DNA of 64,000 nt from Fidelibacterota bacterium (GTDB lineage: Bacteria > Fidelibacterota > Marinisomatia > SCGC-AAA003-L08 > TS1B11): the NCBI GenBank assembly GCA_004124875.1, contig SCKJ01000009.1, positions 28,840 through 92,839 of the forward strand, given 5' to 3'. Below are positions 59,289 to 64,000 of this stretch, piece by piece. The translations under genes and the position numbers were made by a program. Within the stretch, counting starts at the first letter, position 1. Each line of letters starts with the position of its first letter. The notes beneath the pieces were generated by a model that saw only the letters and a program-made list of their open reading frames with translations, was not told the DNA's origin and made no database searches.

Positions 59289-62200
59289 CTATGCCGCCTC
59301 AACCGCCCAAACATCACTCAGCATCTCCGCCTGCTCAATGACGGTTTTCGTGGCGCTCTCCTGCTTGTCCGGTGGGTAGCCGTGTTTTTTGAGCAACCTG
59401 CGCACAGCAGTTCGCATCTTTGCCCGGGCGCTTTCTTTCAGGGTCCAGTCGATGGACACATTGTTGCGCACCGCCTCCACCAGGTCCCGGGCAATGGCAC
59501 GCAAAACATCATCGCCGAGAATTTTGACGGCGCTATCGTTGACCTCCAGCGCATCGTAGAAGGCAAGTTCGTCATCCGTGAGGCCAACCTGTTCGCCGCG
59601 CTTATGGGCTTCACGCATGCCCTTGGCCAGATCAATGAGCTCAGCGATGACCTGTGCGGCCTCTATGGTCCGATTCTGGTAAGCCTTGAGGGTATTCAGG
59701 AGCATATCCGCGAAGGAACGCGACTGCACCAACTGCCGGCGGGACATCACCTTGATCTCATCGTTGAGGATTTTCTTCAGGGCCTCAATGGCCAGATTCT
59801 TGTATTTGGCACCCCGCACCTCTTCCAGGAACTCATCGGACAGGATGGCGATGTTGGGTCTGTCCAGACCGGCAGCGGTGAATATATCGATGACGCCTTC
59901 AGAGTATACTGCCCCCGCTACGATCTGCCCTACCGCCAGGTCCAGGTCGAAGTCACTCGCCGCTTCGCCCGCTGCATCCGACTTGACCAGGGAGGCCCTC
60001 ACCGTGCGAAAGAAGGCGACCTCCGCGCGCAGGGCCAATGCTTTCGGGTGGGGCGCCGCCAGAGCGAAGGCCTGATACAGCTCCTGGGCAATTTTGAGGA
60101 ACCGCTTCTTGCCATCATCCTGCTCCAACACAAACTCCATCGTTGGGCGGATGCCCTCCAGCTGCTCTCCGGGCGGCAAGGAGATATATTTCAGGTAGTC
60201 AAAGCCGTGGAAGAAGGCCTTAGCGATCTCGTGGGACTTTTGCAGCGCCTCAACTGCTACCTCCTGGTCAATGCCAGTATGGCTGCGGTCATCGTCCGTG
60301 TAGGCCTCCAGGGCTCGTTTCAGCTTATCGGCGATGCCCAGGTAGTCGACAACCAGTCCGCCCTTTTTATCCTGGCCAAAGACCCGGTTCACCCTGGCGA
60401 TAGCCTGCATGAGGCCGTGCCCCTGCATCGGTTTGTCGATGTACATGGTATGCAGCGGCGGCACATCGAATCCGGTGAGCCACATATCCCGGACAATGAC
60501 CAGCTTGAACGGATCGGCGGCATCCTTGAAGCGCCGGGCGATGGCTTCCCGCTCCGCCTTGGTGCGGATGTGCAGCTGCCAGTCGGGGGGATCAGACGCT
60601 GACCCGGTCATGACGACCTTCAGGAAACCTTTCTCATCATCATCATTGTGCCAGTTGGGACGCTGCGCTACGATGGCATCATACAGGCTGACCGCTATCC
60701 GCCGGCTCATGGCGACGATCATGCCCTTGCCATCCAGAGCATCCAGGCGGCCCTCAAAATGGGTGACGATATCCTCGGCCACTTCGGCGATACGCTCAGG
60801 CGTGCCGACCATGGCCTCCAGCCGGGCCCACTTGGACTTGAGCCGTTCCTTGGTGGCAGACTCCTCGCGCTCCGTCACGCGGTCAAAGTCGGCGTCAATC
60901 TCCGGCTCCTTACCGGCCTCCATGGTGATCTTGGCCAGCCGGGCCGTGTAGTAGATGGGGACCGTGGCGCCATCGTCCACCGCACGCTGGATGTCGTAGA
61001 CATCGATATAGTCGCCGAAAACGCCCTGGGTGCTCCTGTCCTTGAAATCGATGGGGGTGCCGGTGAAGCCGATGAAGGAGGCGTTGGGCAGCGCCTGGCG
61101 CATGAAGGTGGCGTAGCCATCGATGAAATCGTACTGGCTGCGGTGGGCCTCATCGGCGATGAAGATGATATTCCGGCGGTCTGAGAGCAACCGGTGCTCC
61201 CTGTCGCCCTCATCAGGAGCAAACTTCTGAATGGTGGTGAAGATGACGCCTCCGGTTTCCCTGTCCAGCAACTCCTTCAGGTTGTCCCGGCTGGTGGCCT
61301 GGATCGGGTCCTGCCGCAGCAGCCCCTTGCAGCGGCTGAAGGTGCCGAAGAGCTGGTCATCCAGATCGTTGCGGTCGGTAAGGAGAATAAGCGTCGGGTT
61401 GGCCATCTCCGGCTGCACAATCACCTTTCCGGAATAGAAGGCCATTGAGAGCGACTTGCCGCTGCCCTGGGTGTGCCAGATGACGCCGACCCGCTGGTCC
61501 CCATCAGCGGCCGAGGCGGTGATGGTGGAGGCCACCGCCTTGTTGACGGCGTGGTACTGGTGGTAGGAGGCGACCTTTTTGGCGATGTCCTGGCCGTCGT
61601 CCTCAAAGACGATGAAGTGGCGGATGATATCGAGGAAGCGGTGGTGCTGGAAGATGCCATCGATGAGCACCTTCAGCTCCAGCATCCCCTTGGGGGCGAC
61701 CTCCACGCCGTCGACGGTGCGCCAGGGGATGAACCACTCGCGGCTGCCCGTTAAGGTGCCGGCTTTTGCAAAGACACCATCGGAGATGACCAGCAGCTGG
61801 TTGGCGGTGAACAGGGAGGGGATGTCGCGCTTGTAGGTCTGCAGCTGGTTCCAGGCCCGGTCGAGGGTGGCCGTTTCATCGGCAGGATTTTTCAGCTCCA
61901 GCACGGCCAGGGGCAGACCGTTGACAAACACCACCATATCGGGCCGGCGGTTGGCGCCGTTTTCGATGACGGTGAACTGGTTTGCCACCAGCCAGTCGTT
62001 GTTTGCCGGGCGGTCAAAATCGACCAGCATCACGGAGTCCCCCACGGTGCGGCCGTCGCGCTGATACTCCACAGGTACGCCGTCCACCAGCAGTTTGTGG
62101 AAGGTCCGGTTGCGGACCTCCAGAGGTCCTACTTCCGCTTCGAATACCTTGCGCAGGGCATCCTCCAGGGCATCTGCCGGTACCGCGGGGTTAATCCGCT

Positions 62201-62363
62201 CCAACGCCGCCCGCAGCCGGGCTACCAGGATCACAGCGCCATAGGTCTCCCGCTCCTCGTCCGGTTCGCCGGGGGCGATGTCGGGGCCGTGGACGGTCTG
62301 ATAGCCGAGGGACTCAAACCATTTGAGCGCCGTCTCTTCGATGTGGGCTTCGGTGATGGGCAT
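59289..62363 (-). CDS. hsdR: type I restriction enzyme, R (motor/endonuclease) subunit
   Basis: A 1024-residue HsdR protein that translocates DNA with ATP and cuts far from the recognition site. The nuclease centre is [21 protein letters not shown]. Walker A is [15 protein letters not shown], the DEAH box is [12 protein letters not shown], and [14 protein letters not shown] and [19 protein letters not shown] belong to the motor domains. A helical C-terminus binds the methylase. The start at ATG 62363 directly follows the upstream gene's stop (62366). Its GC content is well above that of its neighbours. No hsdM or hsdS gene is in the window. Confidence 0.95.
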   Translation of the reverse strand: MPITEAHIEETALKWFESLGYQTVHGPDIAPGEPDEERETYGAVILVARLRAALERINPAVPADALEDALRKVFEAEVGPLEVRNRTFHKLLVDGVPVEYQRDGRTVGDSVMLVDFDRPANNDWLVANQFTVIENGANRRPDMVVFVNGLPLAVLELKNPADETATLDRAWNQLQTYKRDIPSLFTANQLLVISDGVFAKAGTLTGSREWFIPWRTVDGVEVAPKGMLELKVLIDGIFQHHRFLDIIRHFIVFEDDGQDIAKKVASYHQYHAVNKAVASTITASAADGDQRVGVIWHTQGSGKSLSMAFYSGKVIVQPEMANPTLILLTDRNDLDDQLFGTFSRCKGLLRQDPIQATSRDNLKELLDRETGGVIFTTIQKFAPDEGDREHRLLSDRRNIIFIADEAHRSQYDFIDGYATFMRQALPNASFIGFTGTPIDFKDRSTQGVFGDYIDVYDIQRAVDDGATVPIYYTARLAKITMEAGKEPEIDADFDRVTEREESATKERLKSKWARLEAMVGTPERIAEVAEDIVTHFEGRLDALDGKGMIVAMSRRIAVSLYDAIVAQRPNWHNDDDEKGFLKVVMTGSASDPPDWQLHIRTKAEREAIARRFKDAADPFKLVIVRDMWLTGFDVPPLHTMYIDKPMQGHGLMQAIARVNRVFGQDKKGGLVVDYLGIADKLKRALEAYTDDDRSHTGIDQEVAVEALQKSHEIAKAFFHGFDYLKYISLPPGEQLEGIRPTMEFVLEQDDGKKRFLKIAQELYQAFALAAPHPKALALRAEVAFFRTVRASLVKSDAAGEAASDFDLDLAVGQIVAGAVYSEGVIDIFTAAGLDRPNIAILSDEFLEEVRGAKYKNLAIEALKKILNDEIKVMSRRQLVQSRSFADMLLNTLKAYQNRTIEAAQVIAELIDLAKGMREAHKRGEQVGLTDDELAFYDALEVNDSAVKILGDDVLRAIARDLVEAVRNNVSIDWTLKESARAKMRTAVRRLLKKHGYPPDKQESATKTVIEQAEMLSDVWAVEAA

Positions 62364-62365
62364 TT

Positions 62366-63298
62366 TCAATCTTTTAGTTGCTCTTCCTGCCACGCTTTAT
62401 ATGTTTGCCCTGTCTTTAAATTTTTCCATGTCTTAGGCCCGTTTGCGTTCCTTGCGAGCACCACAGATGCAGCAGCACTTGGGCTATTAAACTCGACTGT
62501 TTTCGAAAACTCATACAATTCCACCGTGTCCGTCTGTTTCAAAGAACCGCTCGCGAACAGCTGGTTTCGTAAATCAACATAAGCGGTCCAAGATTTTACC
62601 GCCTCTACGCGTGCAGTAGATTTGGTAATAACCAAAAACCTACCCTCACTCAAAACCATTGTGGCGAACACTCCGACGGAATCAATATAAAATACTGGAT
62701 ACTTTTCATAGTCCCAGTCCTCATCACCAGGCACTGCGGTTCTCGCATCAATATCCAATTCTGGCAATTGTTGTAACAGATGGAAACCGAGAACCGGTAA
62801 TACCAATTCTATCTGCCGTAAGAAATACTCCATATCAGATTTGTCCGCATCTGGTAGAGGTGGGAGATCGGGGGAAGTTCCGTTGAGGAGTTTTACACGG
62901 TCTGCCGCCTTTGCCAATCCAATTAACCGGCTCTCGAGATAGCGCGTATGAGCTTTGGTTAGGTTTTCATCCTTACTGACAATGAGCACACATCTATCAG
63001 CGAACTTGCCCTTATCATCAGCTGTATGAGCTTTCAATCTAGAATAGGTGTCGTCTCCCTCACCTATATAGGTTAATTTTTTAAGCCCTCCCTTCGGATC
63101 AGCGCCCTCTATTATATATAATCCTGGCCTATGTGGTTCATCCATTTTCTTGAGAAGATGCAATTCTCCCCAATTACATACAATCAGTTTGCCCGTCCAG
63201 TTTCGAATTTCAGCGTGAATAATGCCATCAGGATTTCCATCAATAAGATATAATAATATTGATTTCCCCAACGTTGCGTCCACTGTATCCATAATCAC
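62366..63298 (-). CDS. GIY-YIG nuclease-like protein with DUF4357 domain
   Basis: A 310-residue protein. The GIY-YIG core spans about residues 55-135 ([34 protein letters not shown], with catalytic Glu in [11 protein letters not shown]). The C-terminal 90 residues, [60 protein letters not shown], are a DUF4357 domain. This combination often accompanies type I restriction loci. It is co-directional with hsdR, whose start abuts its stop, and may be a recognition or accessory nuclease. The ATG two codons in is another start. Confidence 0.85.
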   Translation of the reverse strand: MIMDTVDATLGKSILLYLIDGNPDGIIHAEIRNWTGKLIVCNWGELHLLKKMDEPHRPGLYIIEGADPKGGLKKLTYIGEGDDTYSRLKAHTADDKGKFADRCVLIVSKDENLTKAHTRYLESRLIGLAKAADRVKLLNGTSPDLPPLPDADKSDMEYFLRQIELVLPVLGFHLLQQLPELDIDARTAVPGDEDWDYEKYPVFYIDSVGVFATMVLSEGRFLVITKSTARVEAVKSWTAYVDLRNQLFASGSLKQTDTVELYEFSKTVEFNSPSAAASVVLARNANGPKTWKNLKTGQTYKAWQEEQLKD

Positions 63299-63326
63299 GC
63301 CCCCTCCACCTTTACCTCAATGTGCC

Positions 63327-63887
63327 TCACCCGATTACCCTGGACCCATCCCGACTCGATTCCTCGGAACCCTCAACTACCCTAACCTCGGTGGCCCCCA
63401 CTAGGCTTTTTACAGTATCGGTGACAGATGAACCAAAGGTTAGCAGCTCAGATGCACCTCCGGTGGCAAGCGCAAAACCCAAATCAGTTAACTTCTTGCC
63501 GGTTTGCGAAGCTGCGGCATCAAATGCCTTTCCAAGAAATGATTTTAGTGAGTAATCCTTACCCGTTATTTTATTTATTTTCTTAAGATATTCTTTGGTC
63601 GTTTTTTCGTCAAATAATTCCTCTGCTAATTCTAAAAACCCTTCCCTCTTGATTTTTAGCAGTTCTCTATTAAATGATGTGTCGGTATAGTGCCCCTTGG
63701 ATTTGAGCCAATTATTGACCATAGATGAAAGTAGCCTATTCTCAACTGCAAGAGTGACCCCTCCACTTGAATTTATCATCGCCTTACCATTTAGTATTAG
63801 TTCGGCCATTTCCAGATACATTGTCTTATCATCCGTTTCGTCAGAATATTGGAGATTCATCTCGTAGCGATAGTGACCTTCCCCCAT
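63327..63887 (-). CDS. hypothetical protein, 5' end touched by an IS element
   Basis: A 186-residue open frame (177 from the internal ATG 63860). The first 5 codons lie inside the terminal repeat of the IS3 element, so the original start is lost or replaced. The body is helical and charged: SFNRELLKIKREGFLELAEELF, KEYLKKINKITGKDYSLKSFLGKAFDAA, then ALATGGASELLTFGSSVTDTVKSL. No motif is recognised. It precedes the GIY-YIG gene by 28 bp, in the restriction locus. Confidence 0.55.
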   Translation of the reverse strand: MGEGHYRYEMNLQYSDETDDKTMYLEMAELILNGKAMINSSGGVTLAVENRLLSSMVNNWLKSKGHYTDTSFNRELLKIKREGFLELAEELFDEKTTKEYLKKINKITGKDYSLKSFLGKAFDAAASQTGKKLTDLGFALATGGASELLTFGSSVTDTVKSLVGATEVRVVEGSEESSRDGSRVIG

Positions 63888-64000
63888 TCTTTATACCAGT
63901 TCTAATGAGAGTTTAGGGTTGTTGTTTTCATTCTCCCAAGCTTGTTTAAAGTCTTCTGGAGCAAGATTCTTCAGCGAGCTGTGCGGACGCTCCCGGTTGT
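63874..64000 (-). mobile_element. IS3-family insertion sequence, end cut by the window
   Basis: The left terminus reads TGACCTTCCCCCATTC, close to the IR of IS3/IS407-type elements. The transposase frame follows from 63891 outward. The element's other end and most of its length lie beyond 64000. Confidence 0.75.
63891..64000 (-). CDS. IS3-family transposase, C-terminal fragment
   Basis: The last 36 codons of an rve-type transposase, OrfB, on the minus strand: NRERPHSSLKNLAPEDFKQAWENE and a short tail to the stop at 63891. The ERPHSSL(K/G).LTPE-like signature is diagnostic for IS3-family integrase domains. The gene starts outside the window. It reads away from the island genes' promoter side and ends 17 bp before the IS boundary. 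Confidence 0.85.
   Translation of the reverse strand, partial: NRERPHSSLKNLAPEDFKQAWENENNNPKLSLELV

Larger units (their letters stand above)
51009..64000. mobile_element. integrated element or genomic island, right end outside the window
   Basis: From the tRNA-Leu junction to the window edge all genes are on one strand. They include an integrase, a primase-helicase with a repeat-rich control region, zinc-ribbon proteins, a type I restriction gene with associated nuclease, and an IS3 element. Base composition drops compared with the left 51 kb, except in hsdR, which is GC-rich. The content fits an integrative element carrying defence genes. No conjugation or phage-structural gene is visible here. 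Confidence 0.7.

Noticed and set aside
59382..60602. 406-codon plus-strand frame across hsdR
   Set aside because: Antisense shadow of hsdR in a GC-rich gene.
51060..64000. Right attachment site of the element inside the window
   Set aside because: No second copy of the tRNA-Leu(CAA) 3' end was found; GCTCGAGTCCC near 55850 is a chance resemblance.

Overview
The window reads as a chromosome segment of an uncultured Gram-negative bacterium, probably of the FCB group (Neomarinimicrobiota, Calditrichota or a neighbouring candidate phylum). The reasons are lipoproteins with clear lipoboxes, signal-peptide and barrel-like envelope proteins, a GWxTD-like envelope protein, Spy/CpxP-type and CsgG-like periplasmic proteins, tRNA genes without encoded CCA, and a high-GC core. 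The phylum call is inference; no rRNA is present.

Layout. 1-2.6 kb: a small cysteine-rich gene diverges from the first of two paralogous helix-turn-helix/S24 (LexA/CI-type) repressors, each preceded by a repeat-rich operator-like region, with a lipoprotein between them. 2.7-9.9 kb: tRNA-Gln, a CsgG-like envelope protein with a small membrane partner, a Na+/amino-acid symporter with a terminator hairpin in its leader, an inositol-monophosphatase-family enzyme, a beta-propeller-like lipoprotein, and a RelE-type toxin-antitoxin pair whose toxin frame is broken. The pair lies between two copies of a 62-bp repeat. 9.9-23.3 kb: a long minus-strand run with almost no gaps (HAD phosphatase, acpS, nnr, vanZ-like, recN, murA, threonine aldolase, trkA, trkH, enoyl-CoA hydratase, methylmalonyl-CoA epimerase, uvrC, haem-copper-like membrane protein). 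23.3-34.1 kb: a TPR protein, then smc, GWxTD-like, ROK kinase, comF, pgk, tpiA, secG and tRNA-Leu(GAG), nearly all overlapping or abutting. A 102-bp tandem repeat captures the 3' end of that tRNA. 34.2-38.7 kb: folB, folK, deoxynucleoside kinase, a 57-residue membrane protein, alcohol dehydrogenase, 2Fe-2S ferredoxin and an outer-membrane protein in one run, plus a methyltransferase. 38.8-41.4 kb: an ECF sigma / membrane anti-sigma-like / Spy-like envelope-stress cassette and a lipoprotein. 41.6-46.9 kb (plus strand): a fused phytol-kinase-like/DUF92 protein, a UvrD-type helicase-nuclease and queC. 46.9-50.9 kb: an unrecognised gene, groES-groEL with a CIRCE operator and a terminator, and dut.

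From tRNA-Leu(CAA) at 51 kb to the right edge is an AT-richer integrated element, all genes on the minus strand. A large serine recombinase runs antisense into the tRNA; a 615-bp control region with TTGCAC repeats and inverted repeats precedes a Toprim/AAA primase-helicase; several small zinc-ribbon and unknown proteins follow. The far end holds a GIY-YIG/DUF4357 protein, a type I restriction HsdR and a zinc-ribbon protein with a nucleoside-deoxyribosyltransferase-like C-terminal domain, in one direction and almost without gaps. An IS3-family element, cut by the window edge, ends just upstream of them. The last group is the best candidate for an undescribed system: a restriction-coupled, possibly nucleotide-degrading defence unit. 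Its methylase and specificity genes are not in view.
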